Source of the DNA: Halotia wernerae
Lineage (GTDB): Bacteria; Cyanobacteriota; Cyanobacteriia; Cyanobacteriales; Nostocaceae
Length of the DNA stretch: 64,000 nucleotides
Direction of reading: 5' to 3'
Assembly: GCA_034931985.1 (NCBI GenBank)
Contig: JAYGHB010000097.1
Location: 1-64,000 of the forward strand
Each line of letters starts with the position of its first letter. Position 1 is the first letter of the stretch. The translations under genes were made by a program, and so were the position numbers. Under the pieces are notes generated by a model. It saw only the letters and a program-made list of their open reading frames with translations. It searched no databases and was not told the origin of the DNA. Below are positions 52,216 to 62,186 of this stretch, piece by piece.

Positions 52216-53850
52216 ATGTTAGCCAGTGTATTGTGGATTTTAATCATGGGCTTTTTTGGAGGACAAATTGCCCGTCGTTTGGGCGCTCCGCCTTTAATTG
52301 GGATGATTTTAGTCGGAATTATTCTTGGCCCCCAAGCTCGTAATGTCATCAGTTTGGATGTGTTAAATGCTGCCGATGAATTGAGAACTTTGGCAGTGAT
52401 GATTATCTTAATGAAAGCAGGGCTAGGACTAGATCGAGAAAAACTGGCTCAACAAGGAACTGTGGCGTTGCGCCTGGGTTTTTTGCCAGCGATCACCGAA
52501 GCGATCGCCATTGCTTTTGCCGCTATGGTAATTTTTCATTTAGAATTTCCCAATGCATTACTCTTGGGCTGTGTGATTGGCGCTGAATCTCCGGCTGTAA
52601 TTGTTCCAGGAATGCTGAGACTCAAAAGTTTAGGTTGGGGTGTTACTAAAGGCATTCCCGATGCAATTTTAACTGGTAGTGCCTTATCTGATGTGCTGCT
52701 ATTGCTAGTTTTTAGCCTACTGCTGAATTTTTTAGCTCAAGGGGGCGTTGAGCAAATTACTCTTTTTGGAGGGTTGACTTTAAATGCTCTGCAACTACTG
52801 CCATTGCAAATTATCATGCAAATATTTCTGGGAGTGTTATTAGGGTATTTAGCAGCTCATTTGTTGGTTATAGTTTTAACGAAACAAAACTGGACACAAA
52901 ATACAGTCCAAGATACTGTAATTGCTGCTAGTTTAGCCTTATTTTTAGTAATTACTGCTCATAATTTGCCTTATTTTTCTGGTTATTTGGCAACAATGGC
53001 AATGGGGTTTTTCTTAATTGAATTAGATGCTCCTTTAGCCAGGAGATTACGAGGTGGTTTTGATAGTTTATGGATAGTGGGTGAGATTTTTCTGTTTGTT
53101 TTGTTAGGGGCAACTATTCAACTGCAAGTATTAGAAAAGATTCTGTTACCTGGCATTTTAATTTTGGCGATTGGTTTACTGATTGGTCGGATGCTGGGGT
53201 GGTATCTCTCGACTTTAGGTAGTAATTGGAATTGGCACGAAAGACTCTTTTTATTACCAGGAAATTCAGCTAAAGCTACAGTACAAGCTGCAATTGGGGC
53301 AATTCCCCTTTCTCAAGGAATTGTGGGAGGAGAAATTATACTAGCGATCGCAGCACTTTCAATTTTGATTACTGCACCTTTAGGCGCTTGGGCAACTGTG
53401 ACTTTTGCCCCTAAATTGTTAACCAAAGGAGAAGTTGATCCTACTAAAGTTACAGTTACTACTCATACCCTATTGCTAGCAGCAGTAGATACCTCTAGTT
53501 TAGCTACAGAAGTTTTAACCAAAGTTGCAGACTTAGCACGTCGCAGCAATGGTGAGGCGATCGTTCTGCATGTAGTTAATACTTCAAATCAGCGAGAGAT
53601 CAAACAGCTCAACGAACACGCCCAAAAGTTATTATCTGATATCAAATATGAATTTTTGACAGTCACGGGTGCTGTTCCAGAAGAGATTGTTCACATTGCT
53701 CAAAGGTATAATGTGACTGCGATCGTCATGGGCAAACGTGGACATCAACCTTGGGAGCAAGTGCTGTTAGGTTCAGTATCACAAGCAGTCTTAGAAACCA
53801 GCCCCATACCTGTAATTTTGCTAGAAAATAGTGAATCTAAGTCAGTTTAA
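52216..53850 (+). CDS. Cation:proton antiporter with C-terminal USP domain
   Basis: A 544-residue protein. Residues about 1-395 form a 12-13 helix CPA-type Na+/H+ exchanger (FGGQIARRLGAPPLIGMILVGIILGPQARN, RTLAVMIILMKAGLGLDREKL, GCVIGAESPAVIVPGMLRLKS with a charged Asp/Glu site, FLLPGNSAKATVQAAIGAIPL). Residues about 405-544 form a single USP domain (LLAAVDTSSLATEVL at the start, ATP-type GKRGHQPWEQVLLGSVSQAVLETSPIPVILLE at the end). It is a different subfamily from the antiporter at 6002. The two-domain design suggests ligand gating. The start ATG 52216 is preceded by a T-poor stretch. Confidence 0.85.
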   Translation: MLASVLWILIMGFFGGQIARRLGAPPLIGMILVGIILGPQARNVISLDVLNAADELRTLAVMIILMKAGLGLDREKLAQQGTVALRLGFLPAITEAIAIAFAAMVIFHLEFPNALLLGCVIGAESPAVIVPGMLRLKSLGWGVTKGIPDAILTGSALSDVLLLLVFSLLLNFLAQGGVEQITLFGGLTLNALQLLPLQIIMQIFLGVLLGYLAAHLLVIVLTKQNWTQNTVQDTVIAASLALFLVITAHNLPYFSGYLATMAMGFFLIELDAPLARRLRGGFDSLWIVGEIFLFVLLGATIQLQVLEKILLPGILILAIGLLIGRMLGWYLSTLGSNWNWHERLFLLPGNSAKATVQAAIGAIPLSQGIVGGEIILAIAALSILITAPLGAWATVTFAPKLLTKGEVDPTKVTVTTHTLLLAAVDTSSLATEVLTKVADLARRSNGEAIVLHVVNTSNQREIKQLNEHAQKLLSDIKYEFLTVTGAVPEEIVHIAQRYNVTAIVMGKRGHQPWEQVLLGSVSQAVLETSPIPVILLENSESKSV

Positions 53851-54338
53851 ATTAGCCTGTGATTAAATGTCCTAGTATAAAGGGAAATTGTTCATTACTT
53901 GTTTGCAAGTTATAAAAACTTCTGTAAAATGTGACTAAGGTGATGAGACTCACTCCTTCAGATCTAACCGATTAATCAACGTTTCAGGCAATACCGTTAG
54001 TTAATACAAAGCGATCGCCCTGAGAGGATGTTTTAAAAGTTTTGGGCGAATAAAATTCGCTACTACACAAACGAAGTCCCGCCGGGTGACGCTCCTAACG
54101 TCGCGAACGCCAGTTGCCAAGGCTAGTATGAATAAATACTTTACTTTACAAACACACTCTGAAACGAATCACATCTCATCGACATTTCATCCCACAGCCA
54201 GAAGCGAAGGACTTTTCCGCTTATTTACTATAAATAAGGGAAATACACAATACACCTCACATTGCTCATCAGATATAACCGTCGTTCTTGAAGAGGAAAA
54301 AATGAGGTCATAACCTAGCTAGAGTTCTGGAAGTCGTC
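53851..54338. other. Gap with interspersed repeats before susA
   Basis: Contains a 34-bp repeat at 54044-54077 (two differences from the unit at 45353-45386), followed at 54085 by the 20-base string GGTGACGCTCCTAACGTCGC also found at 9604-9623, and one HIP1 site. A 75-residue frame here starts inside the repeats and is not called. The promoter of susA must lie in this stretch. Confidence 0.5.
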
Positions 54339-56750
54339 ATGTATGAACTAGTTCAAGCAGTCTTCAGCAGTGATGAAAAAATTGCTCTGCATCAGTTAAT
54401 CGATGCTTTAAGAGCCTCAGATAAGTTTTACTTTTTAAGAAACGAAATTTTACATACTTTTGCCGACTATTGTCAGCAATCTCAAAAACCTGCCTACTTT
54501 TACTACTCTTCTGCGATTGGTAAACTAATTAACTATACCCATGAAATAATTCTGGAAGAAGAAAGTACTTGGTTTGTCGTCCGACCGAGGATTGCTAGTC
54601 AACAGGTATGGCGATTAAGACCTGATTTTACTGGGTTTGATCTCATGACACCCCAGGCATTTTTAGATGTGAGCGATCGCCTAGTCAACCGTTACCAATC
54701 TCACATTCTCGAAATCGACCTCCATCCCTTTTATCAGGGTTCGCCCACAATTGACGACCCCAGAAATATTGGTCAAGGTCTAGCCTTTCTCAACCATTAC
54801 CTGTGCAATCAATTATTGACTGATCCTGAGTATTGGTTAGAGGCGTTGTTTAAAGCGTTACATCAACTACATCACAATAATATTCCTTTACTAATCAGCG
54901 ATCGCATTTCTTCAGGTGTTCAATTAGCCAAACGAATTAAGCAAGCGCTGAAGTTCCTCAGTCAGCGACCCCCTCACGAATCCTACGAAAAGTTTTGCGT
55001 TGACCTCCAAAAACTCGGCTTTGAAGCGGGTTGGGGTAATACTGCGGCGCGAGTCAGCGAAACCTTAGAACTCTTAGAACGACTGATTGATACTCCCCAA
55101 CCTGCTATCCTCGAAGCATTTGTATCTCGCGTTCCTGCTGTTTTTCGAGTTGTTCTGATTTCTATACACGGTTGGGTTGGTCAACAAGATGTCTTAGGAC
55201 GAGATGAAACATTAGGTCAAGTCATTTATGTCCTCGAACAAGCTAGAAGCTTAGAAAATAAACTGCGTGAAGAAATCAAACTTGCTGGCCTTGATTTGCT
55301 GGGTATTAAACCCCATGTGATTATTCTTACTAGGCTCATTCCTAATTGTGAAGGAACAGAATGCAACCTGCGCTTAGAAAAAGTCCAAAATACTGAAAAC
55401 GCCTGGATATTACGCGTTCCTTTTAGGGAATTTAATCTTGAAGTTACCAACAACTGGATTTCTAAATTTGAGATTTGGCCATATTTAGAAACATTTGCTG
55501 AAGATGCAGAGAAAGAACTGCTAGCTCAATTTCAGGGTTGTCCTAGTCTGATTATTGGTAACTATAGCGATGGCAATTTAGTCGCCTCTCTATTATCCCG
55601 CAGCCTTAAAGTTACCCAGTGCAACATTGCTCACTCCTTAGAAAAACCGAAATACTTATTTAGTAACTTGTATTGGCAAGATTTAGAAGACCAGTACCAC
55701 TTCTCCGCACAATATACCGCTGATTTAATCAGCATGAATGCAGCCGATTTTATCATTGCCTCATCCTACCAAGAAATTGTCGGGACACCAGACTCAATGG
55801 GTCAGTACGAGTCTTATAAGTGTTTTACGATGCCCCAGCTATATCATGTAATTGATGGCATTGATTTGTTTAGTCCTAAATTCAACATGGCTCCGCCGGG
55901 AGTAGATGAAAAAAATTTCTTTCCCTATACCCAAAAACAAGATAGAGATCCTAGCCTCAGCGCCGAAGTTGAAGACCTACTTTTTCATCGTGAAGATCCT
56001 CATATTTTTGGTAAGTTAGATAACCCTAACAAGCGGCCCATATTTGCTGTTCTGCCGATTACTTCTATTAAAAATCTCACTGGTTTAGCTGAATGTTTTG
56101 GCAAAAGTCAGGCTTTGCAAGAGCGTTGTAACTTAATTATCTTAACTAGTAAATTAAATCCAGATACAGCCACAAATCCAGAAGATAGCCGCGAAATCGA
56201 AAAACTTCACGACATTATTAATCAGTATCATCTCTGTGGCAATATTCGCTGGTTAGGAATGCGCCTCCCGATCAATCATATTGGTGAAGCCTACCGAGTC
56301 ATAGGCGATCGCCAGGGAATTTACGTTAATTTTGCTCATTTTGAATCTTTTGGACGCAGCATTTTAGAAGCCATGATCTCTGGCTTACCAACTTTTGCTT
56401 CTAAATTTGGTGGTGCTTTAGAAATTATCGCTGATCGAGAGAATGGATTTCATCTCAACCCTACGGACTTAGAAGAAACAGCAAAGAAAATTTTGGATTT
56501 CCTTGATCAATGCGATACTCATCCCGAATATTGGTACGAAGTCTCCGAGTGGATGAGCCAGCGAATACGTAACAGTTATAATTGGCAGTCACATACCAGT
56601 CAGCTGCTATCGCTAGCTAAAATGTTTAGTTTCTGGAACTTTATCGCTCCGGAAAATAATGAATCTAGAGACCGCTATATGGAAACCTTATTTCATCTCA
56701 TCTATAAACCCAGAGCAGAAAAGATTTTAGAAAAGCACATGAATCGATAG
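54339..56750 (+). CDS. susA: Sucrose synthase
   Basis: A reversible GT4-type enzyme, sucrose plus NDP to NDP-glucose plus fructose; in Anabaena it acts mainly in cleavage, linking sucrose to glycogen and polysaccharides. The 803-residue protein has the N-terminal cell-wall-like domain (about 1-260), a GT-B fold afterwards, the HVIDGIDLFSPKFNMAPPGVDEKNFFP segment, and the E-x7-E nucleotide-sugar motif in ESFGRSILEAMISGLPTFASKFGGALEI near residue 668. GNYSDGNLVASLLSRSL is also SuS-specific. Length equals cyanobacterial SuS. The GH65-phosphomutase gene follows after 171 bases. Confidence 0.95.
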   Translation: MYELVQAVFSSDEKIALHQLIDALRASDKFYFLRNEILHTFADYCQQSQKPAYFYYSSAIGKLINYTHEIILEEESTWFVVRPRIASQQVWRLRPDFTGFDLMTPQAFLDVSDRLVNRYQSHILEIDLHPFYQGSPTIDDPRNIGQGLAFLNHYLCNQLLTDPEYWLEALFKALHQLHHNNIPLLISDRISSGVQLAKRIKQALKFLSQRPPHESYEKFCVDLQKLGFEAGWGNTAARVSETLELLERLIDTPQPAILEAFVSRVPAVFRVVLISIHGWVGQQDVLGRDETLGQVIYVLEQARSLENKLREEIKLAGLDLLGIKPHVIILTRLIPNCEGTECNLRLEKVQNTENAWILRVPFREFNLEVTNNWISKFEIWPYLETFAEDAEKELLAQFQGCPSLIIGNYSDGNLVASLLSRSLKVTQCNIAHSLEKPKYLFSNLYWQDLEDQYHFSAQYTADLISMNAADFIIASSYQEIVGTPDSMGQYESYKCFTMPQLYHVIDGIDLFSPKFNMAPPGVDEKNFFPYTQKQDRDPSLSAEVEDLLFHREDPHIFGKLDNPNKRPIFAVLPITSIKNLTGLAECFGKSQALQERCNLIILTSKLNPDTATNPEDSREIEKLHDIINQYHLCGNIRWLGMRLPINHIGEAYRVIGDRQGIYVNFAHFESFGRSILEAMISGLPTFASKFGGALEIIADRENGFHLNPTDLEETAKKILDFLDQCDTHPEYWYEVSEWMSQRIRNSYNWQSHTSQLLSLAKMFSFWNFIAPENNESRDRYMETLFHLIYKPRAEKILEKHMNR

Positions 56751-56921
56751 GTAAACATAGCAGTTTTAATCATTCGTAAAAACCTCTGTTTATTCTTCTC
56801 TCTGTGTTCTCCGCGCCTCTGTGGTTTGATTAAAAAATCATAAACTTAGGTAGACTTGTCGTAGATTTATTTCATTTTTTGAAAAAAAATTTTCGTAAAC
56901 TGAATTTTAGCAAAGATATTC

Positions 56922-59891
56922 ATGATGGATACAAAAAGTCCGGCTCGTCATTTTATTTATACAGACTGGATATTAATTGAAACCCAGTTTGATCCTGAGC
57001 AGCTGCATTCCAGAGAAACTCTTTTTACAATCGGTAACGGCTTTTTAGGAACAAGAGGAAGTTTTGAGGAAGGCTATATTCGTGCCTTGCCAGCCACTTT
57101 TATCCACGGGGTTTATAATGACGTTCCTGTAGTGTACACAGAACTTGCCAACTGCCCTGACTGGCTACCATTAGTAGTAATAATCAATGATGAACGCTTC
57201 CGCCTCAACCAAGGCGAGATATTGCAGTACGATCGCCAGCTTGATTTGCGTCAGGGTATTGTTAGCCGTTCTTTGCGTTGGCGTAGTCCCAGCGGAAACA
57301 CCATAGACATCCATTTTGAACGTTTTGCTAGTCTAGCGGATCAGCATGTGTTAGCGCAGCGCTGCCGACTAACACCCTTAAATTTTGATGGAGTGATTGA
57401 AGTTCAAGCTAGCATCAATGGCTATCCTGAAAATCAGGGTTTTAATCACTGGGAAGATTTAGATCAAGGTAAGACAGAGCAAGGAATCTGGTTGCACAGC
57501 CGCACCCGAAAATCTCGGATTGATATTGGTATGGCGGCTAAAATGACAATATCTGGAGCTGAAGCCTCATTACAAGTCAATACTGCACCGGGTTATCCTA
57601 CCTTGAGTGCTTCCTTCCTCGCTAGATCAGGGCAGACTGTAATTGTGGAAAAGCTGGTCACAATTTTTACATCGCGGGAGATAGATGCACCAGTTCTAGC
57701 AGCTCAAGAAAAACTAGCGCACCTGCCAAATTACACAACATTGCTTCAAGCCAATGAACAAGCATGGGAGGAAGTTTGGCAATACAGCGACATCGTGATT
57801 GAAGGAGATAGCACAGCTGCTTTTGCTGTCCGCTACAATCTTTTTCAGTTGCTAATTGCTGCGCCACGGTATGATCATGAGGTGAGTATTCCCGCTAAAA
57901 CTCTTTCGGGGTTTGGCTATCGCGGTCATGTTTTTTGGGATACAGAAATTTTTATCCTGCCCTTTTTTACTTTTACTCAACCAGACTTAGCCCGTAACTT
58001 ACTCAGTTACCGTTATTACACCTTAGATGGAGCGCGACGCAAAGCAATTCATTCTGGATATAAAGGGGCGATGTATGCTTGGGAAAGTGCTGATACCGGA
58101 GACGAAGTTACGCCACGTTGGTCACTTCCGAATGATTTTTACGGTGAAGATGTGCGGATTTGGTGTCGCGATCGCGAAATTCATATTAGTGCAGATATTC
58201 CCTACGCCATTTGGTATTATTGGCAAGTCACTGGTGACGATCAGTGGATGCGAGATTGTGGCGCAGAGATTATTTTGGATACCGCCGTCTTTTGGGGTAG
58301 TCGGGTTGAGTTCAATTCTCAAGCTCAACGCTATGAAATTCGCGGCGTAATTGGGGCGGATGAATATCACGAGTTAGTACACAACAACACTTTTACTAAC
58401 CGGATGGTGCAATGGCATTTAGAAAAAGCCCTGATAGTTTATGATTGGCTGCATCAAACCTTCCCCGAACGAGCCGCTGAATTAGCAGAAAAATTGCAAC
58501 TCACTTTAGAGATGCGATCGCACTGGCAAGATATCATTACCAAAATCTGGATTCCCTATGACTCTGCAACGGGACTGATTGAGCAATATGAAGGATTTTT
58601 TCAATTAGAAGACATTAACTTAGAAGACTACGAACCCCGCCAACGTTCAATTCAAGCCATTTTAGGCATTGAAGAAACTAACAAACGGCAGGTACTTAAG
58701 CAACCAGATGTATTGATGCTTTTATATTTAATGCGGGAATCTGCGGATTATCCCTACAACCAAAAAGCCTTGCAGGCAAATTGGGATTACTACGCACCCC
58801 GCACTGATATTACCTATGGTTCATCTCTTGGCCCAGCCATTCATGCCATCTTAGCCTCAGATTTAGGTAAATCAGAGGAAGCTTACAAAAGGTTCATGCA
58901 GGCGGTAATGGTAGATCTTGAAGATAGCCGAGGTAATACGGCTGATGGGATTCACGGGGCTAGTGCTGGGGGGATTTGGCAAACTGTAGTTTTTGGATTT
59001 GGTGGTATCCAATTTACAGATAGTAAACCTGTAGCTAACCCTCATCTACCTCCTGGCTGGACACGCCTAAAGTTTCAACTGTATTGGCGTGGCCAATGGC
59101 ATGAATTTGATCTGCGTTCTCAACAGATCACCCAAGAGGAAAACAACAGAGGGTTCATCTTGTTTGCTCCACTTGCCAACTCTTCATCTTCCTTATCTTC
59201 TCCATCTCTTCACAACCCCGACATCCGGGGAGTGATTTTCGATCTAGATGGTGTATTGACTGATACAGCAGAATACCATTATCTAGCTTGGCAGCAGCTA
59301 GCCGATGAAGAAGGTATTCCTTTTAATCGCCAAGCTAACGAACCGTTGCGAGGGATATCCCGTCGTGCTTCACTGATGTTGATTCTGGGGGACAGACAAT
59401 ATTCAGAAGCAGAAATTGAAGAAATGATGGAGCGTAAAAATCACTACTACGTAGAACTCATTCAAAACATTTCACCCAAGGATTTATTACCAGGAGCGAT
59501 CGCTTTGTTGGACGAACTACGGCAAACTGGAATCAAGATAGCTATCGGTTCAGCCAGTAAAAATGCCCGCATGGTTGTAGAACGATTGGGAATTGGTAAT
59601 CAAGTAGATGCGATCGCAGACGGTTATAGTGTACAGCAACCCAAACCAGCACCTGATTTATTTTTGTACGCCGCCAACCAACTAAAATTAGAACCACAGC
59701 AATGTGTAGTTTTTGAAGATGCAGCGGCGGGGATTGAAGCCGCACTAACAGCTCAGATGTGGACAGTTGGACTTGGCCCGCCTGAGCGTGTGGGAGCTGC
59801 TCATGTTGTCCTTCCCAGCTTAGCAAATGTTAAGTGGGCAGAGTTACAAGCCAAATTGAGCGACGTTAGTAAACAAAAACGATTGAGTTAA
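56922..59891 (+). CDS. Fusion of GH65 disaccharide phosphorylase and beta-phosphoglucomutase
   Basis: A 989-residue protein. Residues about 1-750 form a GH65 phosphorylase/hydrolase: ETLFTIGNGFLGTRGSFEEG, SGFGYRGHVFWDTEIFILPFF (near 333), AMYAWESADTGDEVTP, and the catalytic acid in VIGADEYHELVHNNTFTNRM (near 480). Residues about 768-985 form a HAD-type beta-phosphoglucomutase: VIFDLDGVLTDT (nucleophile Asp), LRGISRRASL, then FEDAAAGIEAAL. GH65 inverting phosphorylases yield beta-glucose 1-phosphate, which the mutase turns into glucose 6-phosphate, so the fusion channels the product. The disaccharide (trehalose, maltose, kojibiose or other) is not readable. It follows susA on the same strand. 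Confidence 0.88.
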   Translation: MMDTKSPARHFIYTDWILIETQFDPEQLHSRETLFTIGNGFLGTRGSFEEGYIRALPATFIHGVYNDVPVVYTELANCPDWLPLVVIINDERFRLNQGEILQYDRQLDLRQGIVSRSLRWRSPSGNTIDIHFERFASLADQHVLAQRCRLTPLNFDGVIEVQASINGYPENQGFNHWEDLDQGKTEQGIWLHSRTRKSRIDIGMAAKMTISGAEASLQVNTAPGYPTLSASFLARSGQTVIVEKLVTIFTSREIDAPVLAAQEKLAHLPNYTTLLQANEQAWEEVWQYSDIVIEGDSTAAFAVRYNLFQLLIAAPRYDHEVSIPAKTLSGFGYRGHVFWDTEIFILPFFTFTQPDLARNLLSYRYYTLDGARRKAIHSGYKGAMYAWESADTGDEVTPRWSLPNDFYGEDVRIWCRDREIHISADIPYAIWYYWQVTGDDQWMRDCGAEIILDTAVFWGSRVEFNSQAQRYEIRGVIGADEYHELVHNNTFTNRMVQWHLEKALIVYDWLHQTFPERAAELAEKLQLTLEMRSHWQDIITKIWIPYDSATGLIEQYEGFFQLEDINLEDYEPRQRSIQAILGIEETNKRQVLKQPDVLMLLYLMRESADYPYNQKALQANWDYYAPRTDITYGSSLGPAIHAILASDLGKSEEAYKRFMQAVMVDLEDSRGNTADGIHGASAGGIWQTVVFGFGGIQFTDSKPVANPHLPPGWTRLKFQLYWRGQWHEFDLRSQQITQEENNRGFILFAPLANSSSSLSSPSLHNPDIRGVIFDLDGVLTDTAEYHYLAWQQLADEEGIPFNRQANEPLRGISRRASLMLILGDRQYSEAEIEEMMERKNHYYVELIQNISPKDLLPGAIALLDELRQTGIKIAIGSASKNARMVVERLGIGNQVDAIADGYSVQQPKPAPDLFLYAANQLKLEPQQCVVFEDAAAGIEAALTAQMWTVGLGPPERVGAAHVVLPSLANVKWAELQAKLSDVSKQKRLS

Positions 59892-59994
59892 TGTTTGACC
59901 AAGAATTTTGACAAATAAATTTTGATGTTGTTTAGTTATCAGTTATGAATTTTATGATTTATACTAAAATTCACAACTGATTCTGCGAGGAGTT

Positions 59995-60084
59995 ATGCTG
60001 TTAACTAAACGTCGCGCTGATCGGGTAGTTCTTGTTAATCTAGAAACCCAATGGCAACAAGCTCAACGTGCCAACTTTACTTAA
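59995..60084 (+). CDS. Possible 29-residue microprotein
   Basis: A small frame, ATG to TAA, with GAGGAG five bases or fewer before the ATG, a strong ribosome site for this genome. The product reads MLLTKRRADRVVLVNLETQW plus nine further residues, basic at the N-terminus and neutral later. Its family is unknown. It lies in the gap after the GH65 fusion. It might be the surviving start of a lost gene rather than a real microprotein. Confidence 0.25.
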   Translation: MLLTKRRADRVVLVNLETQWQQAQRANFT

Positions 60085-60464
60085 TAGTCATTTAACATAA
60101 TATTTTTAGCTCCAGATAATTTTTAAATTGAAACTTACTAAGAGCAGCTAAATTTACATAAATAAAAAGACAATAAATATAGGAGACAAAGATATTATAA
60201 GGATTTAGGCGAATTAGTTTTTTTATAATATGTATTGTTTTAACTCAGCGATCGCTCTTTATTTGAGCCATGATTTAGGCGATTAGATAGTAGCGATGTC
60301 TACGACGGGCTACGCCTACGCATCACTTGTATTTAGGGGATGAGTTGATTATCTACAGACACCATAGTCTCTGTAGATTTTGACACGACTTAATCGAAAA
60401 AGATTTTTGTTACTAAGTACCCTTCCACTCTAATCAAGTAACCTAGAAGTAACGCCCTCAATTA
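60085..60464. other. Gap with no supported gene
   Basis: About 380 bases with AT-rich DNA, a HIP1 octamer near 60248 and a GC-rich mirrored patch near 60300 (GACGGGCTACGCCTACGC). I see no gene. The right end presumably holds the promoter of the Uma2 gene. Confidence 0.45.
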
Positions 60465-60476
60465 TTGGATAAAGTC

Positions 60477-61184
60477 ATGGTTGAGCAACTCTTAATCAAT
60501 GATGATGATTACTATGTGCCAGATGCCAACCAGTTAGTCACTGAAGATGATACATCTGTGGACAATTTCGCATCTGCCAAACAACAACGCCTTTTAGTTG
60601 GCTCTCTTTACAGTTCTATACAAAACCAGACTTTTTTAGCCGAAGCTAATGTAGGTATTTACTATACAGATCTTCAGCCCCCCATTGTACCTGATGTTTT
60701 TCTCAGCTTAGATGTCCAATTACCTCAAAATTGGTGGGAGAAGCAGAACCGTTGTTATATGGTGTGGCGTTTTGGCAAACCTCCAGAAGTCGTTATTGAA
60801 ATTGTCTCTAACAAAGAAGGTGACGAACTGGGTAAAAAACTAAAAATTTATGAACACATGCGGGCAAGTTACTACATCTTATATGACCCTACTCAGCAAT
60901 TAGGAGAGCAAGTGCTACGCGTTTATGAACTAAGAGGAATGCGTTACTTTGAAACTTCAGAAACTTGGTTAGAACAAGTGGGTTTAGGTGTCACTTTATG
61001 GCAAGGTGAATTTGAAGGTAGACAAGATGCTTGGTTACGCTGGTGCTACCAAGATGGAACTGTTCTGCTGACAGGAGATGAACGCGCCGAACAAGAACGA
61101 CAACGTGCTGAACAAGCTGAAAAACGTGTCCAATTACTTGCAGAAAGACTACGAGCTATGGGTATAGATCCTGATACTCTCTAG
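60477..61184 (+). CDS. Uma2 family (DUF820) putative endonuclease
   Basis: A 235-residue protein of the large cyanobacterial Uma2/DUF820 family, with a PD-(D/E)XK-like core: GIYYTDLQPPIVPDVFLSLDVQLP (Asp), PEVVIEIVSNKEGDELGKKLKIYEHM (the Glu and Lys), and YYILYDPTQQ. The C-terminal 30 residues (ERAEQERQRAEQAEKRVQLLAERLRAMG) are a coiled coil, frequent in this family. Many copies per genome are common; roles are unproven. The ATG at 60477 is preferred over a TTG at 60465. Confidence 0.8.
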   Translation: MVEQLLINDDDYYVPDANQLVTEDDTSVDNFASAKQQRLLVGSLYSSIQNQTFLAEANVGIYYTDLQPPIVPDVFLSLDVQLPQNWWEKQNRCYMVWRFGKPPEVVIEIVSNKEGDELGKKLKIYEHMRASYYILYDPTQQLGEQVLRVYELRGMRYFETSETWLEQVGLGVTLWQGEFEGRQDAWLRWCYQDGTVLLTGDERAEQERQRAEQAEKRVQLLAERLRAMGIDPDTL

Positions 61185-61225
61185 GATACTTATATCAGAG
61201 CGCAAAAAACTTCTTGTCTTTGCGC

Positions 61226-62152
61226 TCATTTAGGACGGCAAAAATTCTCTACTCGTTGCCAAACCCTCTCTAACAAATCAGGATCATCCGCATTAAACCA
61301 CTCAATTTGCGGATATGCTCTAAACCAAGTGCGTTGCCGTTTAGCAAATTGCCGTGTATGCAAAACCGTTAATTCTTTAGCTTCATTTAGAGAAATATCT
61401 CCAGCTAAATATTGCTTGACTTCTTGATATCCCAAAGTATTTAATAAAGGTAAGTCAGCACCGTATTTATGACAAAGATATTCCACTTCAGCCACTAAAC
61501 CATCTGCGATCATTTGCTCAGTGCGCTTGTGAATACGTAGGCATAGCCCGTCGTAGACATTGCCTAACTGCTCAATATCACAATCTAATCCAATTTGCAA
61601 AATAGGATAATTGGGTGGATTTTCCCCTTGCTGTTCAGAAATAGGTTTTCCAGTGATATAAAATACTTCTAACGCTCGCAAAGTCCTTACTATGTCATGA
61701 AGATGAATCTTTTGAGCAGCAACGGCATCAACTTGTTGTAAGATTCCATAAAGTGTAACTTGACCGAGAGATTCAAGTTGCGATCGCAGTTCTCGATCCG
61801 GTGCAACTCTGGGAATTTTCATGCCTTGAACAATAGAACGTATATATAAACCAGTACCGCCAACTAATAACAATGGCGAAACGCTAAGCGAAGCAATTAA
61901 GCTTTGTGCCTGTTCTTGGTAGTTCGCTACCGTCATTGTGTCTGTGGGATTGCAGATATCTATTAAAGAATGTGGTACTAATTTTTGTTCTGCCAATGTT
62001 GGCTTTGCCGTACCAATATCAAACTCGCGGTAAACCTGACGAGAATCTGCACTGATAATTACAGAATCCAGTCGCATCGCTAACTTCAAAGCCAACCCAG
62101 ATTTACCTGTTGCTGTTGCTCCACAAATCACAATCAATTTAGTCATTATCAT
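61226..62152 (-). CDS. miaA: tRNA dimethylallyltransferase
   Basis: Adds a dimethylallyl group to A37 of tRNAs reading UNN codons. The 308-residue protein has the P-loop GATATGKSGLALKLA (residues 10-24), SADSRQVYREFDIGTAKPT, LVGGTGLYIRSIVQG, HDIVRTLRALEVFYITGKPISEQQ and the C-terminal RQFAKRQRTWFRAYPQIEWF. The upstream GGTGAG is eight bases from the ATG at 62152, so that start is used; a second ATG is two codons later. It is divergent from gyrB. Confidence 0.95.
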   Translation of the reverse strand: MIMTKLIVICGATATGKSGLALKLAMRLDSVIISADSRQVYREFDIGTAKPTLAEQKLVPHSLIDICNPTDTMTVANYQEQAQSLIASLSVSPLLLVGGTGLYIRSIVQGMKIPRVAPDRELRSQLESLGQVTLYGILQQVDAVAAQKIHLHDIVRTLRALEVFYITGKPISEQQGENPPNYPILQIGLDCDIEQLGNVYDGLCLRIHKRTEQMIADGLVAEVEYLCHKYGADLPLLNTLGYQEVKQYLAGDISLNEAKELTVLHTRQFAKRQRTWFRAYPQIEWFNADDPDLLERVWQRVENFCRPK

Positions 62153-62186
62153 TAATTATTCTCACCTTGTTTTCCTGTCACGTATA

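Noticed and set aside
54086..54313. 75-residue plus-strand frame upstream of susA
   Set aside because: Begins inside interspersed repeat sequence, has no ribosome site and no family resemblance.
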